A stretch of 64,000 nucleotides of DNA from Deinandra increscens subsp. villosa (Eukaryota > Streptophyta > Magnoliopsida > Asterales > Asteraceae). The DNA is taken from assembly GCA_039602395.1 (NCBI GenBank), contig JBCNJP010000006.1:39829279-39893278 (forward strand), written 5' to 3'. How positions within the stretch are numbered: the first letter of the stretch is position 1; each line of letters opens with the position of its first letter. The position numbers were made by a program, and so were the translations under genes. Below the pieces are notes generated by a model, which was not told where the DNA came from, did no database searches, and was given only the letters and a program-made list of their open reading frames with translations. Shown here in pieces: positions 46,235-58,553 of this stretch.

Positions 46235-47632
46235 TTGAGTCAGTTTCCCCATTTTATGCCACACACCCGTTCACGAGGTCCTCCTGAGTTGTCACCACTT
46301 TCTGATCCTGACGCGGATATTCGTGAGCGGTTTCGCCTTCTACGCACGGAGCTAGAGGCTTTCATCATTTCCACCGCTCAATCCAAACCATCTTCTTCCA
46401 CACACACCACACGCGACACCAAACCCATTCCATTCCCCGATCTTTCATCCATGGCGGCACGTCGCACCGTCCACGAGCAGGCTAGCGCCGGAGTCACCGA
46501 GGCCCGGTTTGCTATTGCACAGCCTGCTATTGCCAACACCGCGAATTGGCAAGTTCCGTCCCACGTCATCAACGCTTTGACGCATTCCATTCAGTTTCAT
46601 GGACGTGAGGACGAAGATGCACCGACGCATATCTCCCGTTTCATTTGTATCTGCAACACGTTCGGACTCACCGGAGTCGCGAACGAAATCATTTATCTGC
46701 GTCTGTTCCCATTCTCCCTTACGTCTCGAGCCGCCGAGTGGCTTGAGACGCTTCCGCCTAACTCGATCGCCACCTGGGATGATCTGACCGTGAAATTCCT
46801 GAAGAAGTACCATCCTCCAGCCAAGGCTTCACGTACTCGGGAGGAAATCCATTCCTTCAAAATGGACCCCGATGAGCCTTATTCTGTCGCATACGAGAGA
46901 TTCAACACCCTTCTGAGTAGATGTCCGCAACACGGGTTGACGGACTGGGCGATCATAGAAAAGTTCTATAATGGACTTCCTTATTCTGTTCAGAAGGATT
47001 TCAATATTTCGGCTGGAGGACATATGATGGAGAAGCTCACTGTTGACGAATGCAAATCACTTTTTGAGAGCTTCGCACTTGCTGAACAGCAGGCACCCGG
47101 AGGTCGGAGAGCCACCTTGGCCCCGACTAGATCACTCGCACCATCTACATCTACCCGGGGTGTCAATCACATTGGCTCAGAAACCATGTCACCTAGGGAG
47201 TTAGAGAATATTTACAAAGCTTTAGAAGAAATTAAACTCCACATCAAAGCCAAATGTGAGCTGTGCAGAGGCGCTCACGACACCCGAGACTGCCCGCTTG
47301 CTCCCGCTGAGCAGGTGGATTACATTGGAAACCGAAACCAGTTCGGTAATTCGTTCCAGTCTGGGTGGAGGAGTGGCCAAAATTCAGGATGGCGAGAGGG
47401 AGGAAATCCACCTGGTTTTCAGCCGAGGTATAATCAGAGTGGTGGAGGAAACGAGGGGCCGACTATGAAGGAGCTTACAGAGCTGGTCATGAACCAAACG
47501 CAGATTTTGCAGCAGATGAACGCAAGAGATGAGGCCACACAGAAGAAGCTGGCGGAGCATGATACGGTATTGAGGAATCAGCAAGCCTCATTCCTGGATT
47601 TGCAGAGGTCGGTTGGAGATATCGCGAAGTAG
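46235..47632 (+). CDS. Athila-like gag (465 aa)
   Basis: ATG at 46235. Ala-rich N-terminal part, then the retrotransposon-gag capsid (INALTHSIQFHGREDEDAP, AAEWLETLPPNSIATWDDL, FLKKYHPPAKASRTREEI, FYNGLPYSVQKDF). A finger-like CELCRGAHDTRDC (CX2CX3HX4C) is followed by a Gly/Gln-rich part and a C-terminal coiled coil. It ends at TAG (47630-47632); the same frame stays open beyond into the protease. Unlike most gags in this window it has no internal damage, in keeping with the young LTRs. It probably assembles particles that a partner element's enzymes must complete. Confidence 0.9.
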   Translation: MSQFPHFMPHTRSRGPPELSPLSDPDADIRERFRLLRTELEAFIISTAQSKPSSSTHTTRDTKPIPFPDLSSMAARRTVHEQASAGVTEARFAIAQPAIANTANWQVPSHVINALTHSIQFHGREDEDAPTHISRFICICNTFGLTGVANEIIYLRLFPFSLTSRAAEWLETLPPNSIATWDDLTVKFLKKYHPPAKASRTREEIHSFKMDPDEPYSVAYERFNTLLSRCPQHGLTDWAIIEKFYNGLPYSVQKDFNISAGGHMMEKLTVDECKSLFESFALAEQQAPGGRRATLAPTRSLAPSTSTRGVNHIGSETMSPRELENIYKALEEIKLHIKAKCELCRGAHDTRDCPLAPAEQVDYIGNRNQFGNSFQSGWRSGQNSGWREGGNPPGFQPRYNQSGGGNEGPTMKELTELVMNQTQILQQMNARDEATQKKLAEHDTVLRNQQASFLDLQRSVGDIAK

Positions 47633-49168
47633 CTAAAGGAGCTCAATTCCCGTGGGGGTCAGTTTTCTGGTAGTACTTATAAGAACCCCAATGCTAATGT
47701 CAATGCGATCACTACTAGGAGTGGGAGAGTTGTAGAGAGACCATCATCGGCGGTAGTTGATGAAGAGCCGGTTGATGAGGAGGTTGAGTTAGAGACGCCT
47801 GGCGGGAGGGTGCACGAGAGCGTTACGCCAGCAAGTACCGCACCAAACGTCGAGGCTGAGGTAGTGAGAGAGAAGCCGCTGAAGTGGCAGGCTGTTAAAG
47901 AAAAGAAGAGAGTGAGGTTCGCGCCAAAACCAATCACAGCTGATGACCTGAAGCAAGTGCCTTATCCTGAACGTTTGGTTCAACAAAAGAATGCGCGTGA
48001 ATATGGGCAGTTTTTAGAGCTTCTTAAGCAACTTAGGGTTACATTACCTTTTACTAATGTCATTAAACAAATGCCTAAGTATGCTAAATTTTTAAAAGAC
48101 ATGTTAACAAATAAGAAGAAGCTTGAAAATTTTTCTGATGTTACACTTGATGCTAATTGTTCTGCTGTAGTTCAGAATAGGTTGCCTGAAAAATTGACTG
48201 ATCCTGGTACATTTACAATTCCGTGCTCTTTTGGTGATTCATCTGTTACTTGTGCTTTAGCTGATCTAGGTGCCTCTATTAATGTTATGCCATATTCTAT
48301 TTTCATGCACCTAGGATTAGGCGAGTTAGAACCGACTAGGATGACGATCTCGTTAGCAGATAGGTCGGTAGTTAGGCCCAAAGGAATAGTGGAAAATGTG
48401 CTTGTTCAAGTTGATAAATTTTTGTTCCCTATAGACTTTGTGGTAGTTGACAGTGCATATGATGCTAGTTGCCCGTTGATTTTAGGTAGGCCTTTCCTTA
48501 GGACTGCCCGGGCGGTAGTTGATATTTTTGCGGGTACAATTACTCTGAGGGTTGAGAATGAGTCGGTTGAGTTTAAGGTTGGTAGGTCTAGTGACAAGAA
48601 CAACGAGTCCGTGTACTTTCTAGGATCTTTTATGTCTATGGTGGATAGTTGTGTCAGTTATGTCACAGGTGAGGATCTAATGGTAGTTGGAAATCGGTTG
48701 GAGGGTGAACGAGTAGTTGAGGATAAGTGTGGGGAGGATCCCGGGGGGTTAGATGAGTTAATTGATAGGAATGATAACTTTGACCCGTTAGTAGAACCCG
48801 GAGAGGAGTTAGTGGTTGGAGCGTGTTTGGTAGTTGAGAAGGGTTGTAGGAGAGCCACACTCGGTGACATAGGTGAGTTTGATGATAGGATTGTGCTAAG
48901 GCCAAGTGTGGGGAGGTTAGCTGAGGTTTTGAGTGAGAATGATCCGGAGTTGAGTTTTTTAGAGAAGATTAGATTTCTTCCGGGTCGGTTCAAGTATTGG
49001 AAGGTTAAACACTTGTTACATTTGCTAAAGTTAGTTTCTTTCTGGGTTAAGAGGTTGGTAGATGGTTGGATGGGTAGAAACCGGGTGAAAGCCGGTATTT
49101 TTGTGACTAGAGATGTGAAATCGAGGCCTCCGGATGGTTTGGGAGGATATTTTTCTGATTTGTGCTGA
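47633..49168 (+). CDS. Athila-like protease ORF, downstream of an in-frame TAG
   Basis: In the same frame as gag and open from the TAG to 49168 (first Met at 47810, 452 aa). The retropepsin region reads ALADLGASINVMPYSIF with LADLGAS as the catalytic Asp motif, then ISLADRSVVRPKGIVENVLV and CPLILGRPFLRTARAVVD. The ~200-residue C-terminal part is charged and unrecognised. The amber codon is followed by CTA AAG. It could be a plain CAG-to-TAG change or a readthrough site controlling the gag:protease ratio. No RT follows. Confidence 0.85.
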   Translation, partial: LKELNSRGGQFSGSTYKNPNANVNAITTRSGRVVERPSSAVVDEEPVDEEVELETPGGRVHESVTPASTAPNVEAEVVREKPLKWQAVKEKKRVRFAPKPITADDLKQVPYPERLVQQKNAREYGQFLELLKQLRVTLPFTNVIKQMPKYAKFLKDMLTNKKKLENFSDVTLDANCSAVVQNRLPEKLTDPGTFTIPCSFGDSSVTCALADLGASINVMPYSIFMHLGLGELEPTRMTISLADRSVVRPKGIVENVLVQVDKFLFPIDFVVVDSAYDASCPLILGRPFLRTARAVVDIFAGTITLRVENESVEFKVGRSSDKNNESVYFLGSFMSMVDSCVSYVTGEDLMVVGNRLEGERVVEDKCGEDPGGLDELIDRNDNFDPLVEPGEELVVGACLVVEKGCRRATLGDIGEFDDRIVLRPSVGRLAEVLSENDPELSFLEKIRFLPGRFKYWKVKHLLHLLKLVSFWVKRLVDGWMGRNRVKAGIFVTRDVKSRPPDGLGGYFSDLC

Positions 49169-50909
49169 TTGATTAGTACCCGGTTTGTATATTTGTGTAT
49201 TTGTGTTTTATTTTCTGCAATTTTTAGTTTTTGTGCCTTTTGCGTCTTTTCGTGTTGTGTTTTTAGTGTTTGCAGGTAATTCCGGAGATTTGGAAATTGG
49301 CAAATGTGGATTGTGCAGGTCCTAGGTGCAGGTTGCTGAAAAAAAAATTCGACTATGAGACCTGGAGGGACAAGGGAAAAGAGATAGAAAATTTTTGGGG
49401 TCAAATTCAAAAAATTCCCTGGAAATCGCGTTCCAAGCGTATCGCCTGGAGGTTGGTAGGTTATAGGCGATACGCGTGGAAGTCTCATGCGGGCCGGTTG
49501 TATGAAGTCCCAGGCGTATCGCCTGGGAGATGCATGGTTGTAGGCGATACGCCTAGAGGAGGTATTTCAGAAAAATTCTAAATTTTCAATTTTTATTTTA
49601 TTTCTGTTTACCGGAGTTGCGGTGGTTCGTTTGTGATCGATGTGCTGAGTCTCTGGAGTTTCAGGTGAACACGTTTCAACTTATCTTGTTTTATTTTTAG
49701 TTTTATTTATTTTTCTTTTTCGTGTTTTTATTTCTGCTTGTTTTATTCCATTCCACATTGAGGGCAATGTGTGATTCAATTGTGGGGATGGGAGACTTGA
49801 GTCTTGAGTCTTTTATTTTTGGTGTGTTATTGAGTCATAAAATTTTGAAAAATTGAAAAAAAATTGAAAAATTGTTCAAAAATGTCCGAGATCCTGGCTG
49901 CATTTTAAATGGAAAATGATAGGTAAAACTGGGAATTGATTGTCTAATTTTGTGCTTAAATTTTAATTAATGATTAATTTGGAAAAGTGGATAAGTTTGG
50001 TTGAATGGAAAGCATTATTAATCTATGATGTGTCGGTAGGCCCAGCTGATCTAGGAGTAGCTTAAATAGCCTGTGTGTTTATTGTTGTATAAATATGCTA
50101 ATCAGTCTGCTAGTGGGTTCCCATTTTAGGAGTGATAGGAATTCTGAATCTGATGATTAGGAAGGAAGAGACCCCTTTAGGCTAGATACTCATATGTCCT
50201 TAGAATTTCCAATGAGCATGTAGTTAATAATTTTGCTAATGAATTAGAGTGAAGGGGCAGAATACTCATGTACGAACTAAGGATAGTATCCCGTGGTAAG
50301 TACCTCTGATGATGTTCTGGATCTCGCGGGCAAAACACTCACGTATGATTTCGGGGGTAAGACCTTGTGAAAAAGTACCTCTAATGATGTCCGTTGGTAA
50401 TTGTAGGTAAAAGTGACCAATTATAAAAACAAAAAAAAAAATTTGAGAAAAAAAAATTGTAAAAAGAAAAAAGAAGAAGAAAAGAAATGTTAGTTAGAGA
50501 ATAAATGCTCAAGAATTACATATAAATAATAAGTTATTCTTTGGACATCTTAGTATCTGGTTTAAGGGGGGTGGAGAAAATATAAAGTGTAAATCAGTAT
50601 TACCCTTTGCTTTGACTGAATAAGATTCGGTAGTAAGTTGAACTTGACCTTTCTTTAGTGGGGTCCATTGCGACTGAACTTATATCTGGTAATTTCATAA
50701 ACACATGGGGGCGAAAGAAAAGGTTGGTGGTTGGGTTTAGTCGGATAGAAATATCGGCAATGGTAGTTAGTGTGCTAGTACATTATGGAATGTGGAATTG
50801 ATTGGTGGACTGTTAATTTTAAATGTTGAATGTTTAGTAGTCAATTTCTTGGTTATGATTCCATTGCAGTATTTTTCGAGGACGAAAAAAGAGTCAGTGT
50901 GGGGATATT
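49169..50909 (+). other. long 3' non-coding part of the Athila-like element
   Basis: No coding capacity seen. At 49434-49560 four GGCGTATCGCC / GGCGATACGCC palindromic words appear, as in the LTR. The end (about 50896-50909) holds the purine-rich GTGTGGGGATATTT before the 3' LTR, the likely plus-strand primer region. Confidence 0.75.
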
Positions 50910-52545
50910 TGATGTGTTGCAAACACATCCGGTTTTCCTAAGTCTTTTGTTACGTATTTGAGTCTAATTGAGTCGGTTTGTGTTTGTTTTAATTGTTTTT
51001 AGTTAAGTTTAGTCTTGGAGTCTTTTATTTATGGTTTTACAAGTTTTTCAGGTGTTAGTAAATTCCCGAGGCCACGAGAGAAAGCGAGAAGAGAACAAGA
51101 AAAGAAGGATGAAGAAGTGTTGAATAAGCTGTTCTAGGCGTATCGCCTGGAACCTCATATTTGTAAGCGATACGCGCGGAAAAGGGATGTCAACGAGGGT
51201 CTTAAGTCGGTTTGACCGACTGTTTTGTCGCGACATCAGTTCTAGGCGTATCGCCTAGCCGTAATACACCTCCAAGCGATACGCTTGGAGGTCCAAAACC
51301 CGCAGAAAAAGGAAATTTCGTATAAAATCAAGTTTAGGGTTTGTATTCGGAATAACACGACTTCCAGACGGCAGAGGAGAGAACCAAGGCGATTTTTAGA
51401 GACAGGAGAGAGCTGGGAACAAGGAGAACCATCAAGGAATCAACAATCGATCATCAAATCATCATCAAATCATTCGGTTCTTCTCGTTTCTTGTTTTGAA
51501 TTCTTAGTTTCAGTTATGTTCACTGTTAAAGATTCAAACTTATTTGTTTTTATGTTATGAACATGATTGTAGGCTAGGCGTTTAACACCGCCTAGACCAT
51601 TATGATGAACAATTAATATTTATGACTTTGTTTGGCTTTTGACAACTTGATTGATGTAATGTTTCTTTCAATTCCATTGTTGACATGATTGTATGCATAT
51701 GACCACTAGAGTTAGGGTTTGAATTAATTTACTAAACTACTTAGCCTGCGAATGTCTTTCGGTTTGGGTTGGGTAATCGGTTGCGTGACTGTGTGTTTGC
51801 GATTGGTTTGATTGTCTGTCTTGATTATCATAGTTTAGTATTTTGAGGAATCCCCTGATTCTTGTGTGCTGCTCTAGTTAGACAAGCCGGAAGGTGATAG
51901 CTAGGTCGGATAGTCGGGTTGATTAGTGGATTAGGATCACATTGCCATCGGGAGAGGGATGCCCTAGGAAATTAGTTAGCTTGCTATTCCGTGTCAGTTG
52001 TGTTGATTAGTGGTAGTTCCTGCTAGCTTAAGGTACCTTAGATTGTTTCGAGGGTGGTTAGGTCTAGTTGAGGTTGGATGTACCCACAAGGTGAACTCCT
52101 GTCCGAACGTTAGGAACATTTGCTAAGAAGGACTTAATCGGTGAATTAGCTGCCATCAGAGTTGTCATTGCCAGATGAGGTTGTAGGTGTTGGTTGGGAT
52201 TCTAGGTCTAGGTGGTGTCTTTCTCGTATCTGATTGTTTCCTGAATTTTTCCTGCTGTCCGTTTGTTAGTTGCATTAGTTAATTTCAGTTATTAAATCCT
52301 CAAATCTCAAATCAAAACCCAAATTACTCAGTATTTCCATTTTCTAGGTCTAGGTTAAGTCTTTGTCTTGAGAGTGTCCTTAGGGTTCGATATTCCCGGT
52401 CTTCCTTAGCTTTACTACAATCCGATAGGTACACTTGCCTTAGGGTTCGGTTCAGTTTTAGGGTTTTCGGTAAAACTAGGTGTGTCTAGGTCTAGGTTTA
52501 GGTCTAGGTTTTTATTACATTTTTAGGTACGTTCCGAGCACATCA
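50910..52545 (+). repeat. 3' LTR of the Athila-like element
   Basis: Same length as the 5' LTR and differing at about 11 positions, among them GGCGTTTCGCC (5') against GGCGTATCGCC (3'). Confidence 0.93.
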
Positions 52546-52550
52546 AGGTG

Positions 52551-55527
52551 AAAAAGGTGGAACAGTCACCGGTATTATCTCTTTTCTTAAAGCTCAAAAG
52601 TGTCTTCGTAAAGGACACTTCGCGATTCTTGCAACCGTCACCGACACGACACTCCCCGAGCGTAGAATCAACGACTACCCGATAGTCCGCGACTTCCAAG
52701 ATGTATTTCCTAATGATTTGCCTGGTTTGCCTCCATTACGACAAGTCGAGTTTGGAATCGACTTAGCTCCCGGAGCGGCTCCGATTGCACGCGCACCGTA
52801 CCGTTTGGCGGTAAGCGAACTCAACGAACTCTCCGCGCAACTTCAAGAGTTACTCGACAAAGGACTTATTCGTCCAAGTTTGTCTCCATGGGGAGCACCA
52901 GTATTGTTTGTTAAGAAGAAAGATGGAACGTTCCGAATGTGTATCGACTACCGAGAGCTTAACAAGGTTACGATCAAGAATCGGTACCCACTCCCTCGAA
53001 TCGACGATCTTTTCGACCAACTACAAGGTTCGAGCTACTTTTCAAATATTGATCTACGGTCTGGGTATCACCAACTTCGTGTTCGTGATGAGGATGTCCC
53101 CAAGACTGCTTTCAGAACTCGGTATGGTCATTATGAGTTTTTGGTTATGCCGTTTGGGCTAACTAATGCGCCTGCTGTGTTTATGGATTTGATGAATCAG
53201 GTGTGCAAGCCGTACCTCGATCAGTTTGTGATAGTTTTCATTGACGATATTTTAATCTACTCCAAGACAAAGGAAGAACACGAGAATCACCTACGACTTA
53301 TCTTGGAATTACTCCGCAAGGAACAGCTTTACGCCAAGTTTTCAAAGTGCGACTTCTGGATTCGCGAAGTCCAATTCCTTGGACACATTGTTAATCAGGA
53401 TGGAATTCATGTTGACCCAGCTAAAGTGGAAGCTATCAAGAATTGGTCTACTCCGAGAGCGCCGACCGAAATCCGACAGTTTTTGGGACTTGCCGGATAT
53501 TACCGAAGATTCATTAAGGGTTTCTCGCAATTGGCTCAACCCTTAACAGCTTTAACGCATAAAGGAGTGCAATATAGATGGGGTGAAAAAGAAGAACACG
53601 CGTTTCAAACTCTTAAGGACATGTTATGTTCAGTTCCGATTCTCTCATTACCCGAAGGGGTTGACGACTTCGTAGTTTACTGCGATGCATCCATTCAAGG
53701 ACTCGGTTGCGTGTTGATGCAACGAGACAAAGTGATTGCCTACGGGTCCAGGCAACTGAAGGATACTGAGAAGAATTATACAACACACGATTTGGAACTA
53801 GGAGCCGTCGTATTTGCACTCAAGATTTGGAGACATTACCTCTACGGAACAAAGTGCACGATATTTACCGACCACAAAAGCTTACAACACATCTTTGAAC
53901 AAAAGGATCTCAACATGCGACAACGACGGTGGGTCGAGCTACTAAATGATTATGACTTAGCGATTAAGTATCACCCGGGAAAAGCCAATGTTGTGGCTGA
54001 CGCCTTAAGCCGAAAAGAGTACGAAAAGCCTCGACGAGTACGAGCGCTGCAACTTACCATTCACACGGGACTGCCAGATCGAATCCGCGATGCTCAACAA
54101 GAAGCTTTAAAAGAAGAAAACTTCACAGCTGAAGCACTGCGTGGTGTAGATGGCAAATCTGAGGTTAAGTCCGACGAACTCAGATATTACAATGACAGAA
54201 TTTGGATTCCTTTACTTGGGAATCTCCGTGAGCTCGTGACAGACGAGGCTCACAAATCAAGATATTCGGTGCACCCTGGATCAGACAAAATGTACCAAGA
54301 TTTGAAGAACTTGTATTGGTGGCCGAATATGAAAGCCAACATTGCGCGATATGTGGCTAAGTGCTTAACGTGCTCAAGAGTTAAGATCGAGTACCAAAAG
54401 CCTTCTGGATTATTGCAACAACCCAAGATCCCAGAATGGAAATGGGAGGATATCTCCATGGACTTCGTAACAGGACTACCTCATCGATCGAATCGACCAG
54501 ATGCGATTTGGTTATCATTGATCGATTAACCAAATATGCACACTTTATTCCAATGAGGGAAAATGACAATATGGATAAGTTAACGAAGCTGTATATTGAC
54601 CGAATTGTGGCACTTCATGGAGTGCCTAAGACCATTATCTCCGATCGAGATCCTCGATTTACTTCCCAACTGTGGCAATCTATGCAAGACGCACTGGGAA
54701 CCAGTCTGGATATGAGTACAGCTTATCACCCGCAGACCGATGGTCAGACAGAACGAACTATTCAGACTTTGGAAGACATGCTCCGAGCTTGCGTTCTCGA
54801 CTTCGGTAAAGACTGGGAGGCTCACCTTCCGTTGGTGGAGTTCTCCTACAACAACAGTTATCATACGAGCATTGGTGCAGCACCTTTTGAAGCTCTTTAT
54901 GGCAGAAAATGTAGATCGCCCGTATGTTGGGCCGAAACGGGTGAGAAAGGACTCACCGGACCGGAGATCATTCACGATACAACTAAACGAATTATTCAAA
55001 TCAGAAATCGGATAGCCGCAGCATGTGACAGGCAAAAGAGCTATGCCGACAAACGCCGTAAGCCTTTGAAGTTCGAGGTAGGCGACAAGGTGCTATTGAA
55101 GGTATCTCCCTGGAAAGGAGTGATACGCTTCGGAAAGCGTGGAAAGCTGAATCCTCGCTATATCGGTCCATTTGAAATCATTGGGGAAGTAGGCCCGGTG
55201 GCCTACCGATTACAACTCCCTGCAAAACTCGATGGAGTTCATAACGTGTTTCACGTCTCGAATCTGAAGAAATGTCTGGCTGAAGACACCGAAATAATTC
55301 CTTTGGAGGAATTGGATATTGACGAACATTTGAGATTCATTGAGCAACCAGTAGAAATCATGGGACGCGAGGAGAAAGCCCTCAAACGTAGCAAGATTCC
55401 GATCGTCAAGGTTCGATGGAACTCAAAGCGTGGACCTGAATATACTTGGGAACGAGAGGATCAGATGAAGAAAAAGTATCCTCACTTGTTCGGGCAAACG
55501 TCCACGGAAACTCAAGGTATGATTTAA
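52551..55527 (+). pseudogene. chromovirus RT, RNase H, integrase and chromodomain; one frameshift
   Basis: Continues the protease frame after the inner element. RT: FRMCIDYRELNKVTIKNRYP, FSNIDLRSGYHQLRV, and FIDDILIYS in place of YVDD (about 53240). RNase H: VYCDASIQGLGCVL and FTDHKSLQHIF. Integrase: HHCC finger (about 54250-54375), Asp in MDFVTGLP, then a frame change near 54504-54515 that looks like one lost G. In the second frame come Asp in IISDRDPRFTS, Glu in QTERTIQTLEDML, and a C-terminal segment with VKVRWNSKRGPEYTWERED typical of a chromodomain. That domain places chromovirus integration in heterochromatin. Reverse transcription would occur in cytoplasmic particles. The frameshift makes this copy unable to make integrase. 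Confidence 0.92.
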
Positions 55528-55677
55528 TTTTGGGGACCAAAATTCCTTTAACAGGAGGAGGATGTGGCGACCCTAAAACTTTTGCTTTCTTTCCCCAGCA
55601 ACGACAGCTGAAGCTGCGAACGCTACTACGCAAGATATAATTTTCGGGACGAAAATTCCATTTACAAGGGGATGATG

Positions 55678-58276
55678 TGACATCCGAGAATTCCAAGGTT
55701 AACTTCCGTTAGACAATCTCCGTTAGTTACGTTATAAGTGTTAACTTAGTAACTAATGCTTAACTAGGCCGAATACATCCACGACCTTTGGTTGATCACC
55801 GAACCCGTCCATATGTGTTATGTGTTTATTTATTTATTGTCATTATGTGCAATGTGATCTAAACGCATGAATTAGTATTGATAATAGAATGTAAATTGGC
55901 CCCTTTTGGTTGCCAGCGAAACTACCGGGCGAAACAGTAGATTCGCTCAGTAGCCGGCTAAGCTGTTTGATTTACATGTGTTCAGAGCCAGTTTCGCTTG
56001 GCCAGCGAAACTGCCAGCGAAACTAGCTCCTGATATAAAGACCATAAAACCCTAATTACTCCCCATTTGCATAAACCACACAAAACACACACACACACCC
56101 TCCATCTCTTCTCCTGTGAAATCTGGTCAGCCGAGAAACACCACGAGCCGACGTGATCTCAGCCTCGAGACATCACCCACTCGGATCCTAGATCAAACCG
56201 TGAGTCTCCAAAACTATTTTTCATGCATATCCTATGTGTTTTCTTAAAAAGCATGCCTAAACCTCCAGGTAATGGCCTGATCTTCTAGTATGATGCTTAG
56301 GGATGTTAGATCTGTTATAAAGCCTGCAACTTTACGTGTAAAATCATTCCATAATGAAGATTTATGCTAGTTAGGTCATTTTATGCTTAAAATGTGTTCT
56401 TGATGACTTGATGATGAAAATCTATGTTTAAGGTGTTAAATCTTACTGTTTAATGTTGGTAAATGGTTATACATGCTAGATAATGAATTATATGAAGTAT
56501 GGAAGCTATTAGAAAGATTTTCAGTCAAATTTATGGGTTTTTAGCGACTAGCGAAACTGGGCCTTCTTTAGGCGAAACTGTAGTTTCGCAAACCCTTCGA
56601 ATATTCATCCAGCGACACTATATAGCGAAACTATAGTGTAGCCTGTGAAATTTAGTAACGAAACTACCGAGCGAAACAACCATAGACCTTGTCCCTGAAC
56701 GAAAGTTCAAACCAGTTTCAAGCGAAGCTATGCTAGCGAAACTGTGTCATCAGTTTTGAGCGAAATTAGCTAGCGAAACTGTGTCATCGGGTATTCCCTA
56801 GCGAAAGTGCTGCCCGTGCACATAGCGAAACTGCGTAGCGAAACTGCGTAGCGAAACTATAGCGAAACTGTATAGCGAAACTGTGCCAAGACCAAAACCC
56901 AAACTTGTACAACTTATTTGAATGTTATGCCATGACTTACATGATTATGCAATAATGAAACATGCCTTGATTTCTGAATTATGTGAACCCTCTGTTATGA
57001 TCAACCATCGGTGTCGTGCGTCGGTATGTCGTGTCATAGTTCCAACGTGCTATGTTATGGGCCATAGTGACGTAGTTAAAGTATAGACACAACCTAACAC
57101 CTAAGACCTTAATGTGATTATTAGGTCTTCGTTAGCAGTCATAATTGGACTATTTGAAGTGTAAGCTGAGCAACCTAAGGTGAGTTTCACTAACCCATTA
57201 AACGTGAGCCCGTTTGGGTCACAACGAAATCACTTAACGGAAAACAACGCTGACAGTTTGAGGAATCGCCAAATGGGATATCTGTTATGGAAGTTGGAGT
57301 GTTTTATGGGAAGCACTTGCAACTGTCCATCCTTGGGGTTTCAAATGAAATCCGCAACCAACTATTTAATACTTAAACACATTTGGGATTTCAAATGAAA
57401 TCCGGAACAACCATTGTGACACTTAAACTCTTTTTAGGATTTCAAATGAAATCCAGAACAAACGGTTTTAATATGACTAGCGTAGGTTAAAGTCTAAACC
57501 AAATGATATCACATGATTTCTAAGGATGCCTTAAAACTTAAAAGTCCTCAACAATTTAGTACCATTAATTTGCGAAGCGAGGGGATGTTGGGTAGATCTA
57601 CTGAGGGTTTGACAAACCCTGCTCCGCGGTACACAAATGTGTAGCCAACCGGTTGGAGGCCGAACGGAGTACAATATCAGCCTATTTTAGTTGTGGGTCC
57701 CATGAGGAGCACAACTGGAGGCACAAACCATCGGCAAATGCCGAACTCTGTTACGTCAGCTTTGGTACGAACTTCCTTAGTGCATGGAAACCGGATTAGC
57801 TACCCGCGATATCGGTTGACCGCTTTAATCTGTACTTAACTAGTACATATTCGATAATTCAGCACTTGGCAATGTTTTTACAAAACTAATTACTAATTTA
57901 TATGTTGATACATACGCTTATGAGACCGGGCCACTGCATGACATGCCCACTGTGAACTCACCAACCGTTAGGTTGACACTTGTGTGGTTTTAACTTTTGC
58001 AGATCGCGGAGGAGTATCCGGAGCGGGTTGGCATGGCACATGAAGACATTTTATTTTTGTTTAAACTAAATTGAGAATTTAAAAACAATGATTTTGTAAA
58101 GGACGTGGTTAGTGCTAAGACAATATTTTCCGCTGCGTATTTTGAGACTTTAATATATGACATGTAATTGGACTAACTCTGATTCGTTTAGTATTTGTAA
58201 CTAATGGTTGTGGTCCTGGTTTGCTCGCGCCCCTTAACGGTATAAACTCCGTTAGTGGTTATTTGGGGGTGTGACA
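55678..58276 (+). repeat. 3' LTR of the chromovirus (2599 bp)
   Basis: Preceded by the purine tract ACAAGGGGATGATG. Differs from the 5' LTR at roughly 35 positions including small indels. It carries the same GCGAAAC word array at 55916-56885. Confidence 0.92.
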
Positions 58277-58553
58277 TTATATACATGTACAAATAATAAT
58301 ATTCATAACAAAATATGTAAAAATTAATATATATCAATAAACGTTCAACAACCAAGAGCATTATTAGCCTTACATAGTGGCGAAACCAACTTTTTCTTTT
58401 ATATAAGTCACAATATAAGGCATACCATTAAACTTGTCCGAGTGCGCCCACCCTAGGCGGATTATTGCCAATGCGCCTCGGCAACCCACCGCCTAACGAG
58501 TACTCGGCGAGTACTCGGACGCCTAGACCGACTTTTGCAACAGTGGCTGGGAG

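Larger units (their letters stand above)
44443..52545 (+). mobile_element. Athila-like non-autonomous LTR element with gag and protease only (8.1 kb)
   Basis: LTRs of 1636 bases each (44443-46078, 50910-52545), ends TGATGTG/CACATCA, and the exact 5-bp duplication AGGTG (44438-44442, 52546-52550). About 11 LTR differences by eye (~0.7%), so younger than its host. tRNA-Asp-type primer site. No RT, RNase H or integrase. Confidence 0.93.
39516..58276 (+). mobile_element. Ty3/Gypsy chromovirus (Tekay/Del-like), ~10.65 kb own sequence
   Basis: LTRs of 2600 and 2599 bases (39516-42115, 55678-58276), initiator-Met primer site, gag with three knuckles, protease, RT, RNase H, integrase and a C-terminal chromodomain-like segment. 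About 35 differences between the LTRs by eye (~1.3%). Flanks: TTATACG before and TTATATAC after, similar but not a clean 5-bp duplication. Split by an inner LTR element at 44443-52545. Confidence 0.92.
39381..58545. mobile_element. ~404-bp hAT MITE in Copia A pol, split by the chromovirus
   Basis: Left end CAAGGTTGCAAAAGTCG and inverse right end CACTGTTGCAAAAGTCG, with the exact 8-bp duplication GCTGGGAG at 39373-39380 and 58546-58553. Subterminal GAGTACTCGG words are present on both sides. Own sequence: 39381-39515 and 58277-58545. Excluding it and one duplication leaves the Copia A pol frame aligned on both sides. Confidence 0.9.

Noticed and set aside
48658..49488. 276-codon minus-strand ORF
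   Set aside because: Antisense shadow of the Athila-like protease ORF, low-complexity Pro/Thr/Ser composition.
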